64,000 nt of DNA from contig CALKGE010000011.1 in assembly GCA_938084685.1 (NCBI GenBank), forward strand, positions 124,001-188,000, read 5' to 3'. The first letter of the stretch is position 1. The number at the start of each line of letters is the position of its first letter. The notes below the pieces were generated by a model, which ran no database searches, was not told where the DNA came from, and saw nothing but the letters and a program-made list of their open reading frames with translations. This document shows positions 1 through 9,751 of this stretch, in pieces. The position numbers and the translations under genes were made by a program. Source of the DNA: an uncultured Pirellulaceae bacterium. Lineage in GTDB: Bacteria > Planctomycetota > Planctomycetia > Pirellulales > Pirellulaceae.

Positions 1-228
1 GTCACAGCAGGATCCTTTCTCTTTATCGCAACACTCTTTTTTCTCGTCACAACATTCTTTCTTGTCGCAACATTCTTTTTTGTCTTTACAGCAGTCTGAT
101 TTTTTCAGTTTGATTTTGGGTAACTGCAGTTCCAGTTTTTTTGATTCTTCATCAGCTCGAACTGTGGTTGTAGCAACTAGCGCCACCAACATCAGCAAAG
201 CCAATCCGTTTACGCTAAAACGCTTCAT
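1..228 (-). CDS. Cys/Lys-rich secreted protein, truncated by window edge
   Basis: This reading frame runs off the left edge; 76 codons are visible. It begins with an ATG at 226-228, with GAGG about nine bases upstream. Residues 1-26 look like a signal peptide: a basic start (MKR), a hydrophobic core, and a likely cut after VRA. The mature part is charged and then enters a repeat with paired cysteines, each flanked by lysine and aspartate (KKECCDK, KKECCDE, KKECCDK). Ten cysteines in five CC pairs are seen before the edge. I do not recognise the family. The CC spacing suggests metal binding or multiple disulfides in the periplasm, which is inference. The divergent lipoprotein gene at 409 lies across a 180-base gap. 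Confidence 0.7.
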   Translation of the reverse strand, partial: MKRFSVNGLALLMLVALVATTTVRADEESKKLELQLPKIKLKKSDCCKDKKECCDKKECCDEKKECCDKEKGSCCD

Positions 229-408
229 TTCAGGATCCTCGCCTTAGAAAACTCGTGGGTTAAATATCCGCGCACATCGCCCGTAGGTGGATGACGCTCC
301 ATTATCAGATTCGACAATCTGGCTGATTCGTCTTTACAGAAGTGACAGTTTTTTCGAAGATACCGACACGAAAAAAATGTCTCTGGATTAACTGGAAGGT
401 GCAATAAC

Positions 409-1050
409 ATGCGCATCACAGGTATTTTAAATCTTGCAATTCTCTGCAGCCTGGTGGTTGTCACAACAACCGGCTGTTCTGACTCATCGGAAAACAGCGA
501 AACCGCTGAAAACCTGAATACAGTTCAGTCCCCCAACGTCCAACTGACGACGAATTCGGATGGGATCGGCATGGACTCGTCAACCAGCTCCACCGCCGAT
601 CAGCTGGCCAACGAAGATAGTCCCCAGCGAATTGTGCAAAACTTCCTGGCTGCACTTCAACTTGGTAACGATGCAACCATTTCCAATCTGCTCACCACCC
701 GAGCCCGGCAAGAAACTGAAAAACATGACCTGGTAGTCCGCAGCCCCGGATCCCCCAATGCCACATTTGAAGTGGGAGAAGTGGAGATGGTATCGGGTGG
801 AGCCTATGTTACCAGCCTGTGGAAAGAACCCGGCAAGGATGGGCTGACTCATCAATTCGATATCATCTGGATCTTACGTCAGCAGCAGAACGGGTGGCGG
901 ATCGCCGGCATGGCAACCCGAGTCACCGCCAACGAAGCCCCGACCTATCTCAACTTTGAAGATCCAGAAGAAATGATACGTATCTGGAAGGCAGCCGATC
1001 AACGACTGGCAACGCAACAGGAACAGGGAGCAGCCACGGCCGGCAACTAA
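409..1050 (+). CDS. Predicted lipoprotein of unknown function
   Basis: A 213-residue protein. The N-terminus has a hydrophobic segment ending in TTGC, a lipobox with the acylated cysteine at residue 23, so it should be an envelope lipoprotein processed by signal peptidase II. A Ser/Thr/Asn-rich linker (about 24-70) follows. The globular part opens with a pattern (RIVQNFLAALQLGND) often seen at the start of NTF2/SnoaL-like folds, then has alternating beta segments and ends in a charged tail. The fold guess is inference and no function is claimed. The ATG at 409 has GGAAGG ten bases upstream. It is followed by its own terminator at 1079. Confidence 0.8.
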   Translation: MRITGILNLAILCSLVVVTTTGCSDSSENSETAENLNTVQSPNVQLTTNSDGIGMDSSTSSTADQLANEDSPQRIVQNFLAALQLGNDATISNLLTTRARQETEKHDLVVRSPGSPNATFEVGEVEMVSGGAYVTSLWKEPGKDGLTHQFDIIWILRQQQNGWRIAGMATRVTANEAPTYLNFEDPEEMIRIWKAADQRLATQQEQGAATAGN

Positions 1051-1078
1051 ATGCTTGACGAATCAGACCATATGCATA

Positions 1079-1115
1079 AGGGCCAGTCACCGATGAAAGT
1101 GACTGGCCCTTTTTT
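1079..1115 (+). terminator. Rho-independent terminator after the lipoprotein gene
   Basis: A perfect 12-base-pair stem (AGGGCCAGTCAC at 1079-1090 pairing with GTGACTGGCCCT at 1099-1110) has an eight-base loop and runs into six T residues. It ends transcription of the lipoprotein gene before the convergent acs gene, whose stop is at 1145. Confidence 0.9.
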
Positions 1116-1144
1116 ACGTATCACGTTCCGTGCATTGAAGCGGG

Positions 1145-3100
1145 TTACTCGTCATTGGCTCGTAGCTGAGCCAGCACCGAGTAGTCTTCCAGGGTGGTCG
1201 TGTCTCCAACCGCCTCTTTGCCTTCTGCAATATCCCGCAACAGACGTCGCATAATTTTTCCACTCCGCGTCTTGGGCAAGGCGTTGGTAAACCGAATGTC
1301 ATCTGGCTGGGCGAGCGCTCCGATCTCTTTCCGCACGTGCAGTTTTAATTCCTGTTTCATATCGTCTGACGCTTCCGCATCCACCAATGTCACAAACACG
1401 GCGACAGCCTGCCCCTTGATATCATCTTTCCTGCCCACAGCAGCAGCTTCAGCGACCTGAGGATGGCTTACCAGAGCGCTTTCGACTTCGATCGTGCTGA
1501 GTCGGTGGCCGGACACATTGATCACATCATCAATTCGTCCCATGATCCAGTAGTAACCATCCTCGTCACACCGAGCGTTATCACCGGCGAGATAGCTGCC
1601 TGGGAATTTAGACCAGTACTGTTCCTTGTATCGCTGATCGTCTCCCCAGATTCCTCGCAACATCCCGGGCCAGGGATGTGTCATGACCAGCATCCCTCCC
1701 TGGTTCTCACCGACTGCCTCACCCGTCTCATCCAGAATCGCCGGCAGAATACCAGGCAATGGCTTGGTACAACTTCCTGGCTTGGTAGGAACAGCTCCGG
1801 GAAGTGGACTCATCATGATGCCACCAGTTTCGGTCTGCCACCAGGTATCCACGATGGGACAACGTTCGCCACCAATCTTTTCGTGATACCACATCCAGGC
1901 TTCCGGATTGATTCCTTCGCCCACGGTACCCAACAACCTCAGGCTGCTCAAATCATGTTTCTCGACATGCTCGTCTCCCCATTTGATAAAGGCCCGGATG
2001 GCAGTCGGAGCGGTATAGAGGATGGTAATTTTGTGCTTTTCCACCAGGTCCCAGAAACGATCTTCGGCTGGATAGTTCGGAGCACCTTCGAACATGACAC
2101 AGGTTGCTCCGGCACTGAGCGGACCATACACAATGTAGCTATGGCCCGTGATCCATCCACAGTCAGCTGTGCACCAGTAGATATCGTCGTCGCGAATATC
2201 AAAAACCCACTCGAACGTCTTCTTGGCATACAGATTGTAGCCAGCCGCAGTATGCTTGATCCCTTTCGGCTTACCAGTCGAACCACTGGTGTAGAGGATA
2301 AACAACGGACTTTCTGAATCGAGTGGTTCGGCTGGACAATTGTCATCAACGGATTCCAAAAGCTCATGCCACCAGATGTCCCTTCCGTCTTTCATTGAAA
2401 CGTCTGAGCCTGTCCGATTAAGCACGATACAGGTCTCCACCGTGGGTGACTTTTCCAGTGCTTCATCCACAATCTCTTTCAAAGCCAGAATTTTTCCGCG
2501 TCGAAAACCACCGTCTGCCGTCAATTGAACTTTGGCACTGGCATCGTTGTTTCGATCTGCAATCGACTCTGCCGAAAACCCGGCGAAAATCACGCTGTGA
2601 ACAGCTCCGATGCGAGCACAAGCGAGCATGGCGAAGGCGAGTTCAGGCACCATCGGCATATAGATGGAAACAACGTCACCCGCCTCGACTCCGGCCTTCT
2701 TAAACGCATTGGCCAGACGTGAAACTTCACTATGCAGCTCTTTATAAGTAAAGGTGCGAATATCTCCCGGCTCACCTTCCCAGATGATGGCTGTCTTATC
2801 TCCGTTGGCTTCCAGATTCCGATCAAGACAGTTGTAGGACACGTTCGTCTTGCCACCGACAAACCACTCGGCGTAAGGTTCGTTCCACTCGAGTGTTGTA
2901 TCAAAATCTTCGAACCAGTGGAGTTCTTCCCGAGCCAGATCACCCCAGAATTTGACCGGGTCAGCCGCTGCTTGATCATACAACTGCTGGTACGCTTCCA
3001 TCGAGTTGATCTTACAGCCTTCCAGGAACGCGTCAGATGGAGGAAACAACCGGCTTTCCTGCATTACATTATCAATTGAGCCACCAGTGTTGTCAGACAT
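1145..3100 (-). CDS. acsA: Acetyl-CoA synthetase (AMP-forming)
   Basis: Activates acetate with ATP and CoA to acetyl-CoA via acetyl-AMP in the cytoplasm. The 651-residue length matches the family. The AMP-binding loop [11 protein letters not shown] is near residue 270, the [15 protein letters not shown] hinge region follows, and the C-terminal [10 protein letters not shown] near residue 610 carries the lysine that is acetylated to switch the enzyme off in other bacteria. I start at the ATG at 3098-3100 (MSDNTGG). A longer frame reaching 3160 adds 20 residues unlike the family N-terminus. GAGG lies about eleven bases before the chosen start. It is a single gene, convergent with the lipoprotein gene. 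Confidence 0.96.
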   Translation of the reverse strand: MSDNTGGSIDNVMQESRLFPPSDAFLEGCKINSMEAYQQLYDQAAADPVKFWGDLAREELHWFEDFDTTLEWNEPYAEWFVGGKTNVSYNCLDRNLEANGDKTAIIWEGEPGDIRTFTYKELHSEVSRLANAFKKAGVEAGDVVSIYMPMVPELAFAMLACARIGAVHSVIFAGFSAESIADRNNDASAKVQLTADGGFRRGKILALKEIVDEALEKSPTVETCIVLNRTGSDVSMKDGRDIWWHELLESVDDNCPAEPLDSESPLFILYTSGSTGKPKGIKHTAAGYNLYAKKTFEWVFDIRDDDIYWCTADCGWITGHSYIVYGPLSAGATCVMFEGAPNYPAEDRFWDLVEKHKITILYTAPTAIRAFIKWGDEHVEKHDLSSLRLLGTVGEGINPEAWMWYHEKIGGERCPIVDTWWQTETGGIMMSPLPGAVPTKPGSCTKPLPGILPAILDETGEAVGENQGGMLVMTHPWPGMLRGIWGDDQRYKEQYWSKFPGSYLAGDNARCDEDGYYWIMGRIDDVINVSGHRLSTIEVESALVSHPQVAEAAAVGRKDDIKGQAVAVFVTLVDAEASDDMKQELKLHVRKEIGALAQPDDIRFTNALPKTRSGKIMRRLLRDIAEGKEAVGDTTTLEDYSVLAQLRANDE

Positions 3101-3299
3101 GTTATCTATACCTCTGAGGAGATGTACTGTTTGTGAGTAGGATCTTGTGTGTAGAACCAAATTCTAAATTGCATCGTGGACCGTTGCAATCATGCCGGTG
3201 GTAGCAACAGGGCCAGACGAGCAATTCGTAAAAAAGTGATGTGCCGACTGACTGACTGGCAGGCAGCTGGGACTTGCCTCAGACTGTCCCTGTCCAAAA

Positions 3300-4037
3300 T
3301 CACCCTGATCGAAACCAGTTACGAATTCCCAACTTGAACATCATCCAGAGCGAACGAATTGCTTCCGCACGATTCAATTTGGACTCGCCATACTGACGAT
3401 CCACGAAGATGATCGGCACCTCGACGATACGAGCACCCACACGCTTCAAGTACCAGAGAATTTCCTCGAGGAAGGAATAGCCGCTGGACCGAACTTCAGA
3501 AAAATCCAGCTTCTCGAGAATGGCAGTCCGGCAGCAGCGGAACGCACCAGAACAGTCTTTGGGCGCAAGCCCCAGTAAGATGCGCGCGTACCAGTTGACA
3601 CCACGACTCATCAGACGACGTCTCAGCGGCCACCCCTGGACACCACCACCGGGACAATACCGGGACCCGATCACGACATCAGCCACAGGATCATCAGGTT
3701 CACCTATGGCTTCGATCATAGCTGGTAATCGTTCCGGAGGATGACTGAAGTCTGCATCCATCTCGATCCATAAATCATATCCCTGGTCGATGGCGTACTG
3801 CATTCCACAAAGTATCGCTGTTCCCAAACCTTGCTTACTGCCACGTTGCACGTAGTGAAACCAATCATGTTCCTGCTGAAACTCTTCACACCACTGGCCG
3901 GTTCCATCCGGGCTGCCGTCATCAATCACCAGCACCTCGACCCCCTCTACGGCTTTCCGAACGGCGTTGACGAGGCGTTCAATGTTCTCTCGTTCGTTAT
4001 AAGTCGCTATCGATACCAGGGTCTTCCAGCAACTCAT
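3300..4037 (-). CDS. Family 2 glycosyltransferase, polyprenyl-phosphate mannose synthase-like
   Basis: 245 residues with a GT-A fold signature. The nucleotide-binding VIDDGSPDGTG is at residues 37-47 and the metal-binding DAD motif (EMDADFSHP) at 92-100. It resembles dolichyl/undecaprenyl-phosphate mannosyltransferases without a C-terminal membrane domain. Such enzymes move a sugar from a nucleotide donor to polyprenyl phosphate at the inner membrane. The exact sugar cannot be read from sequence. Its ATG overlaps the stop of the epimerase gene by four bases, so the two are translationally coupled and are the last genes of the ExeA-epimerase-glycosyltransferase operon. Confidence 0.88.
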   Translation of the reverse strand: MSCWKTLVSIATYNERENIERLVNAVRKAVEGVEVLVIDDGSPDGTGQWCEEFQQEHDWFHYVQRGSKQGLGTAILCGMQYAIDQGYDLWIEMDADFSHPPERLPAMIEAIGEPDDPVADVVIGSRYCPGGGVQGWPLRRRLMSRGVNWYARILLGLAPKDCSGAFRCCRTAILEKLDFSEVRSSGYSFLEEILWYLKRVGARIVEVPIIFVDRQYGESKLNRAEAIRSLWMMFKLGIRNWFRSG

Positions 4038-4972
4038 GACGTTGTCCCCAGAAAAGCCCTCACCGTACGTTCCAATCCAGACTCAATACTGACTGATGGG
4101 GTGTACTTTAATAATCGAGCGGCTTTGGTGATGTCGGCACAACTATGAAGGATGTCTCCCTGACGCACCTCGGCAAACACCGGATCGGCTTCGCACTGCA
4201 GACAGGTTGCCAACAATCTCACAAGCGCGAGCAATGTGATGCTGCGACCGGTGGCGATGTTGATACTGTGTCCTGAAACTCCTGTGGCATCGGCAGCCAG
4301 CAAATTCGCTTCCACTACGTTTTGTACATAGGTGAAGTCACGAGACTGTTTTCCATCACCAAAAATCGTGGGCCGCTGGCCGTCGATCATCAGACTGATA
4401 AAACGGGGAATCACCGCTGAATAAGGGCTGGACGGATCCTGCCCAGGACCGAACACATTGAAATAACGAAGCACCACAGTTTCCAGGCGACCAGATTGAG
4501 CCATGGCATGGCAATGCTTTTCTCCTTCGTATTTCGATATTCCATAGGGCGAGATCGGAGCTATTTCATCGGACTCAGACTGTACCGGCTTGGCAACCTC
4601 CCCGTAACAACTGCTGGACCCAGCATAGATCACTCGACGACACCCCGCCTGCTCCGCCGCTTCGAGTACCAACCGAGTCCCCTCACCATTGATCCTCTGA
4701 GTTTGCTCGGGATGTTCCAGGGAATAGGGTACGGATACCTGAGCGGCATGATGAAAGACGACGTCCGCGCTAGCCACAGCCCTGGTCAATGGTCCTGAAT
4801 CAAGTATGGATCCTTCGACCAGATCGATCTGAGACAATACATCCCGCAGGTTGTTGAGCTTCCCGGTGGAAAAATCATCAAGTACACATACCTGATGGCC
4901 ATGGGCTAGCAATGTGTGAACCAGGTGTGAGCCGATAAAGCCGGCTCCCCCGGTGACAGTCACTCTGGACAT
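4034..4972 (-). CDS. NAD-dependent nucleotide-sugar epimerase/dehydratase
   Basis: A 312-residue extended short-chain dehydrogenase. The Rossmann motif TGGAGFIG is at 7-14, the adenosine-binding Asp in LDDFSTG at 31-37, the catalytic Ser region AGSSSCYG at 117-124, and the catalytic YxxxK in SPYGISK (Tyr143, Lys147). The overall pattern is like UDP-glucose/UDP-GlcNAc 4-epimerases (GalE/WbpP group). It probably makes the nucleotide sugar used by the glycosyltransferase that overlaps it downstream. It starts 18 bases after the stop of the ExeA-like gene. The substrate is not determined. Confidence 0.88.
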   Translation of the reverse strand: MSRVTVTGGAGFIGSHLVHTLLAHGHQVCVLDDFSTGKLNNLRDVLSQIDLVEGSILDSGPLTRAVASADVVFHHAAQVSVPYSLEHPEQTQRINGEGTRLVLEAAEQAGCRRVIYAGSSSCYGEVAKPVQSESDEIAPISPYGISKYEGEKHCHAMAQSGRLETVVLRYFNVFGPGQDPSSPYSAVIPRFISLMIDGQRPTIFGDGKQSRDFTYVQNVVEANLLAADATGVSGHSINIATGRSITLLALVRLLATCLQCEADPVFAEVRQGDILHSCADITKAARLLKYTPSVSIESGLERTVRAFLGTTS

Positions 4973-4990
4973 TTACAGATACCCGGATTG

Positions 4991-5881
4991 TTAGTCAGAC
5001 AAAAGTCCAAATTCAATGGAACTGGATGCCGGAGCTGCAACCTGAGCCAGTTCTTGCGAGGACTTGGGTTCCGGAAGCTGTTGCAAATCTGCCCAGGCCA
5101 ACTCGATATCAAATGAATCCAGCATAGGCTGTTCCCGCTTCATCCCCAGTAACATCGCTCGATCTACCAGCTGTACCACAACTCGAGGCACACCTTCAGT
5201 GTATTCGTAGATCTTGCGTAATGCATCAGGTGTTAACAACTCGGACATTACTCCACCTGCCTTGACAAGACAGTCTGAGATGAGTGCCCGAGTCTCCATG
5301 GCGGACAAGGCGGACAGATAGCAACGATGGACCACTCGTTGATTGAGCGAAGCGAGTGCCGGATGAGCCAGTGAATCTTCGAGTTTGAGTGTGCCAGCCA
5401 ACACCAGATGCACTCGAGCTGCGCCGCTGTAAACCAGGTTGGTAAGTTGATGGCATTCCTCCAGTACGTCAGCCGACAACTGATGAGCATCATCAATAAT
5501 CAAGAGCAGTGAACGAGGATGCTCGTCGAGATCAAAGAGATGCCGACCGATGGCAGCTCGGTTTTGCGCTTCCGAGTTTCTGGTGTGAGACAATCCAAGT
5601 GCGAGTGCAACACTTTCCAGGAAGGCATGTCGACTGGAAAACAGCCCGTGCTGAAAATAGATCACCTGATGACTGAAGTGGAAGTGTTCAAGCAATAACT
5701 GGCACACCGACGACTTGCCCGTTCCGGTAGCACCGGCCACCAATGCCACTCCCTCCCCACGCGTGACGATTCTCACAAGTTGAGATAGTGAGTCACGTAC
5801 GTAATCACCGGCAAAGAAACTTTCTGAATTGGGCGCATGATTAAATGGACGACCGCTCAATTGATAATATGATTCATACAT
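4991..5881 (-). CDS. ExeA/GspA-like AAA ATPase
   Basis: 296 residues. The start MYESYYQLSGRPF is the usual opening of ExeA-type ATPases, including those linked to exopolysaccharide/exosortase loci. Walker A is GATGTGKSS (50-58, Lys56) and Walker B is LLLIIDDAHQ (125-134). No membrane segment or peptidoglycan-binding tail is visible, so it is a cytoplasmic ATPase only. As first gene of an operon with an epimerase and a polyprenyl-phosphate glycosyltransferase, it most likely serves surface polysaccharide assembly or export; this role is inference. Its start faces trpF across a 220-base divergent region. Confidence 0.82.
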   Translation of the reverse strand: MYESYYQLSGRPFNHAPNSESFFAGDYVRDSLSQLVRIVTRGEGVALVAGATGTGKSSVCQLLLEHFHFSHQVIYFQHGLFSSRHAFLESVALALGLSHTRNSEAQNRAAIGRHLFDLDEHPRSLLLIIDDAHQLSADVLEECHQLTNLVYSGAARVHLVLAGTLKLEDSLAHPALASLNQRVVHRCYLSALSAMETRALISDCLVKAGGVMSELLTPDALRKIYEYTEGVPRVVVQLVDRAMLLGMKREQPMLDSFDIELAWADLQQLPEPKSSQELAQVAAPASSSIEFGLLSD

Positions 5882-6050
5882 GACTTGTGGCTTCCTGCCG
5901 TTGAGCTAACCTGAAAGGTCTGATGAATGAAAATAGAAGGGCTTATCCTTGTTTTTCGGCAAATCATAATTTGCAGCTGCAAGATGTTACTCCTCAGAAC
6001 GCAAGTCTCGCTATTTCCTCCATCTTCCAACACGACACGTTAAAATATGA

Positions 6051-6074
6051 GGGTTCGCTAAACAGTAGCGACCC
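6051..6074 (+). promoter_or_regulatory. Hairpin in the trpF leader
   Basis: GGGTTCGCTA (6051-6060) pairs with TAGCGACCC (6066-6074) around a five-base loop, with one bulged T. It ends 27 bases before the trpF start and has no T-run after it, so it is not an intrinsic terminator. It may influence translation or mRNA stability. Confidence 0.35.
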
Positions 6075-6101
6075 GGACTATCTGCTTCGTTAAGTTGACT
6101 T

Positions 6102-6767
6102 ATGCTTTTCCAAACCAAAGTTTGCGGAATTACCTCGCCTGAAGATGCACTGATGTGCATTAAATCAGGAGTCGATGCGATTGGACTGAACTTCTATGGT
6201 CCCAGTCCCAGAAGTATTACTCGAGAGGTCGCACTACAGATTGCAGACGCGGTTGGCGATCAAATACAACTCGTCGGTCTCTTCGTCAATGAAGACCCTC
6301 AAGTCATTCAGCAGCTGCACGAGGCCATTGGGTTCGATTACATCCAGCTTCATGGGGACGAGGATCCCTTTTACCTGAAAAAGCTGTCGCCGCTTCCCTT
6401 GATCAAAGCATTCCGCTGCAAGTCATCCAACCCCGCGGAACTGGTGGATTATCTGGCCGCCTGCGCGACCTTTGATGTGACGCTACAGGCTATTCTCCTG
6501 GACGCCTACAAGCGCGACTCGTACGGCGGTACCGGGCACCAACTTAACTGGGAAACCCTCGATTTCAAAGATGGTTATTATGGGGGGTATAGAGTTATTT
6601 TGGCGGGCGGGATCACCAGTGACAATGTGGCAGCTGCGATCGAGTCCACCCACCCTCATGCCGTGGATTGCGCGAGCGGTGTGGAGGCAGCTCCGGGCGC
6701 CAAAGACCAACAGCTGGTTCAGCAGTTTGCCGAGCGAGCGCGACAAGCTTTTGCTAATTCCCTCTGA
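6102..6767 (+). CDS. trpF: Phosphoribosylanthranilate isomerase
   Basis: Isomerises N-(5-phosphoribosyl)anthranilate to the carboxyphenylamino-deoxyribulose form in tryptophan synthesis. It is a 221-residue TIM barrel with KVCGIT near the start (general-base Cys8), GLNFYGPSPR, QLHGDE, and the general-acid Asp in LLDAYKRDSYGGTG. The phosphate-binding end LAGGIT and VDCASGVE closes the barrel. The length matches the family. It stands alone and not in a trp operon, as is common for trpF in this phylum. It is convergent with the DUF1015 gene, only five bases apart. Confidence 0.95.
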   Translation: MLFQTKVCGITSPEDALMCIKSGVDAIGLNFYGPSPRSITREVALQIADAVGDQIQLVGLFVNEDPQVIQQLHEAIGFDYIQLHGDEDPFYLKKLSPLPLIKAFRCKSSNPAELVDYLAACATFDVTLQAILLDAYKRDSYGGTGHQLNWETLDFKDGYYGGYRVILAGGITSDNVAAAIESTHPHAVDCASGVEAAPGAKDQQLVQQFAERARQAFANSL

Positions 6768-6772
6768 AGGAA

Positions 6773-8092
6773 TTACTCCAGACTATTGATCACCAGGCCA
6801 CTCAGGAGCTTGGGATAGAAGTAAGTGCTCTTGGCTGGCATCCGCTCGTCATTCTTACTGATCACTCGGATATGTTCGAGCGTTGCTGGCATCACCAGAG
6901 CCGCCAGGCCAAAAGGTTCATCATCGTCGTCAACACCTGCCTCGAGACTGTCAATTACTTCCTGAACGAGATGCATATACTTGGGCTTAGGCAACGAGTC
7001 GTGTCCCAGACAGGTTTCCACCAGCAACCTGTGCAGGATGGAGACGCCCAATCCCTGCCAGTCATCGGTCCTGTCCCTGGCGACTTCAGCCAGCTTCTCC
7101 AAACCATTGGTATTGAGTGTGGCCAACACCCAGGTCTCGTCGACCGGGCAGTAGAGTCCAACTGTGTCCTGAGCATCATTGACTTCGATCTGCTCCCAAA
7201 CCGAACTGGCCAGCTCGCGTCCCGTGCCGACAACTTCGGTATCAAAGTCAGATTCGATTTTTGAAATGAGCGAAGCGGAGTCATACGCTGGCAGTCCTTT
7301 GAAGAGACGGTGCGTCGGTAGCACAATCATACCGTCATCATTCATGCTGACACACATCGTCATCACGCAGTTGGCGGGATGCGTTACGGTAAGCTCTCCG
7401 GATTCACGTAGCTGCTGCTGATAATTGCAAGCCGTTTCGTAGCGATGATGACCGTCGGCGATGAACATCGCTTTGTCTGCCATACTGCCCTGCAGCTTAC
7501 CAATGGTTTCCAGGTCATCAACAACCCACAGGCGATGAACGACACCCAGGTGATCTGTTGCTTCCAGCGGCGTCTTACCAACGATCGCCTGCTCAAGAAT
7601 CGACTGCGCCTGATTTTCGGGATCCGCATAAATCCCAAAGATCTGACTCAGGTTGGCTCTGGTCGCATTGAACAGTTTGAGTCGATCAACTTTGGCTGCC
7701 GAGTGTGTCTCCTCGTGCGGGTAGACGTTACCTTCCCCCAACTTTTCGAGCTGCATGCGGCACATGAATCCTTTACGGACGAATGTCTGACCAGCATAAC
7801 TAAATTCCTGATGATAGACATAGACTGCGGCGTGCGATTCAGCTGAAAGGACACCTTCACGTTGCCACTGCTTCAGATATCGCGCGGCCCGCTCGTATTT
7901 CTCGTCACCCGTTTCATCACCAGGTTCTTCCCGATTCAAAATCAGACGAATCACGTTTGCCGGATGAGCTTCATAAAGTTGATTTTGAAACACAGGATCG
8001 ATTACGTCATAAGGGGGTGCAACCACATCACTCAAAGACCCAACATGTGCCAGGTCGTATCGCAATCCTTGAAAGGCTTCAACCTGAACCAT
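6773..8092 (-). CDS. DUF1015 family protein
   Basis: A soluble 439-residue protein. It carries features typical of DUF1015: an early VVAPPYDVID segment and a central MFIADGHHRYETA motif, with AHPANVIRLIL between them. The biochemical role of this family is not known to me. In many genomes it lies near serine or one-carbon metabolism genes; here it is next to ahcY, 147 bases away on the same strand. The gap contains two parS sites, so the gene lies at the edge of the partition-site array. The start is the ATG at 8090-8092. Confidence 0.85.
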   Translation of the reverse strand: MVQVEAFQGLRYDLAHVGSLSDVVAPPYDVIDPVFQNQLYEAHPANVIRLILNREEPGDETGDEKYERAARYLKQWQREGVLSAESHAAVYVYHQEFSYAGQTFVRKGFMCRMQLEKLGEGNVYPHEETHSAAKVDRLKLFNATRANLSQIFGIYADPENQAQSILEQAIVGKTPLEATDHLGVVHRLWVVDDLETIGKLQGSMADKAMFIADGHHRYETACNYQQQLRESGELTVTHPANCVMTMCVSMNDDGMIVLPTHRLFKGLPAYDSASLISKIESDFDTEVVGTGRELASSVWEQIEVNDAQDTVGLYCPVDETWVLATLNTNGLEKLAEVARDRTDDWQGLGVSILHRLLVETCLGHDSLPKPKYMHLVQEVIDSLEAGVDDDDEPFGLAALVMPATLEHIRVISKNDERMPAKSTYFYPKLLSGLVINSLE

Positions 8093-8147
8093 CGTACTAA
8101 TCCTGTTCCTTCAAAACTTAAGCCGCAAAGTCGCTTCAACGTTTCTC

Positions 8148-8163
8148 TGTTTCACGTGAAACA
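8148..8163. other. parS centromere site 1 (perfect)
   Basis: TGTTTCACGTGAAACA is a perfect 16-base palindrome identical to the known bacterial parS consensus bound by ParB. It lies between DUF1015 and ahcY. Confidence 0.92.
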
Positions 8164-8207
8164 CTTCACGCGCGACGTTGTCGGTTTAACATTTACACAG
8201 CCTGCAA

Positions 8208-8223
8208 CGTTTCACGTGAAACA
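8208..8223. other. parS centromere site 2
   Basis: The core GTTTCACGTGAAAC (8209-8222) is a perfect palindrome; only the outer left base departs from the 16-base consensus. It lies 60 bases, centre to centre, from site 1 and just downstream of the ahcY stop. Confidence 0.92.
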
Positions 8224-8239
8224 TCGCTGGCTAGTCTCT

Positions 8240-9550
8240 TTAATAACGATAGTGTTCCGGCTTGTACGGACCTTCCACCGGCACACCAATGTAGTCAGCC
8301 TGTTCCTGTGTGAGTACCGTAAGCCGAGCCCCCAGCTGACCCAGGTGCAGACGAGCGACTTCTTCATCGAGTTTCTTGGGCAAGAAATGAACTCCGATAT
8401 CGTACTTCTCCGATTCGGTCCACAAGGCAATCTGAGCGAGCACCTGATTGCAGAAGGAGTTGGACATCACAAAGGAGGGATGGCCTGTTGCGCAACCCAG
8501 GTTCACCAGGCGACCTTCGGCCAACAGAATGATTGAGTGACCATCTTCGAACGTGTAACGGTCAACCTGAGGCTTAATCTCCTCTTTGACCAACGACGGA
8601 TTCCCATTTAACCAGGCAACATCAATTTCGGTATCGAAGTGACCAATATTGCAAACGATGGCATCGTTAGGCATGACTTCCATGTGCTCGCCGCGAATCA
8701 CATCTTTGTTCCCCGTGGTCGTCACGAAGATGCTGCCAATCGGGGCTGCCTCTTCCATGGTCATCACCTGGAAACCTTCCATGCATGCCTGCAATGCGTT
8801 GATCGGATCAATCTCTGTCACGATCACGCGGGCACCGTACCGTTGCAGAGAATGAGCACATCCCTTGCCCACATCTCCGTAGCCACAGACAACAGCCGTC
8901 TTACCAGCCACCATCACATCGGTTGCTCGTTTAATCCCATCAACCAATGACTCGCGACAACCATAGAGGTTGTCAAATTTACTCTTGGTAACCGAATCGT
9001 TTACGTTAATCGAAGGTACCTTGAGTTCATCATTCGCGTACATCTGATAGAGACGATAGACGCCTGTCGTTGTCTCCTCTGATATCCCTCGGATGTCGCC
9101 GAGGAATTCCGGAAAGCGATCATGTACCATGGCAGTCAGGTCACCACCATCATCCAGAATCAGATTCAAAGGCTGCCCGTCAGGAAACACCAGCGTCTGT
9201 TCAATACACCAGTCAAACTCCTCTTCGGTCATTCCCTTCCAGGCATAAACAGGAATCCCTGCTTCAGCAATCGCTGCTGCGGCATGATCCTGAGTGGAAA
9301 AGATATTGCAACTTGACCAGGTAACGTCTGCCCCCAAGTCGACCAGCGTTTCAATCAGCACAGCTGTCTGAATGGTCATATGCAGGCAACCGGCAATACG
9401 CGCGCCCGCAAGTGGTTTGGATTCACCATACTTCTTCCGCAATGCCATCAATCCAGGCATCTCATTTTCGGCCAGAACTATTTCGCGACGTCCCCACGCT
9501 GCTAATGAAAGATCCTTTACTTTGTAAGGCAATCGTTCTATCTGCGACAC
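8240..9550 (-). CDS. ahcY: Adenosylhomocysteinase
   Basis: Reversibly splits S-adenosylhomocysteine to adenosine and homocysteine, clearing the product inhibitor of methyltransferases. 436 residues. The substrate domain holds [19 protein letters not shown], the NAD-binding Rossmann motif is [11 protein letters not shown], and the C-terminal tail ends KPEHYRY, which closes the NAD site of the neighbouring subunit. I start at a GTG (9548-9550), with AAGGAG nine bases upstream. The gene is embedded in the partition locus: two parS sites follow it and six lie between its start and parA. Its leader was checked for an S-adenosylhomocysteine riboswitch but no clear match was seen. Confidence 0.96.
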   Translation of the reverse strand: MSQIERLPYKVKDLSLAAWGRREIVLAENEMPGLMALRKKYGESKPLAGARIAGCLHMTIQTAVLIETLVDLGADVTWSSCNIFSTQDHAAAAIAEAGIPVYAWKGMTEEEFDWCIEQTLVFPDGQPLNLILDDGGDLTAMVHDRFPEFLGDIRGISEETTTGVYRLYQMYANDELKVPSINVNDSVTKSKFDNLYGCRESLVDGIKRATDVMVAGKTAVVCGYGDVGKGCAHSLQRYGARVIVTEIDPINALQACMEGFQVMTMEEAAPIGSIFVTTTGNKDVIRGEHMEVMPNDAIVCNIGHFDTEIDVAWLNGNPSLVKEEIKPQVDRYTFEDGHSIILLAEGRLVNLGCATGHPSFVMSNSFCNQVLAQIALWTESEKYDIGVHFLPKKLDEEVARLHLGQLGARLTVLTQEQADYIGVPVEGPYKPEHYRY

Positions 9551-9751
9551 GATTTCAAACTCCTTGGTTGCAACCTTGCTGTCTACACCGGCTTATCTGC
9601 CAGTACTGTTTTGATCTAATGCGATTTACGATTCTGCATCATCGTCATTGCCCTTCATTGTAGAGATGCTGCCAGTAAGGGGAAGTGGTCGAGCGCACTC
9701 AATTGGACGAAATCAGCGCCCGCTGCCGGGAGTGCAATACAAAGGGACACT

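Noticed and set aside
3200..3299. Hairpin GGGAC/GTCCC after the glycosyltransferase as terminator
   Set aside because: The stem is only five pairs and has no T-run on the minus strand.
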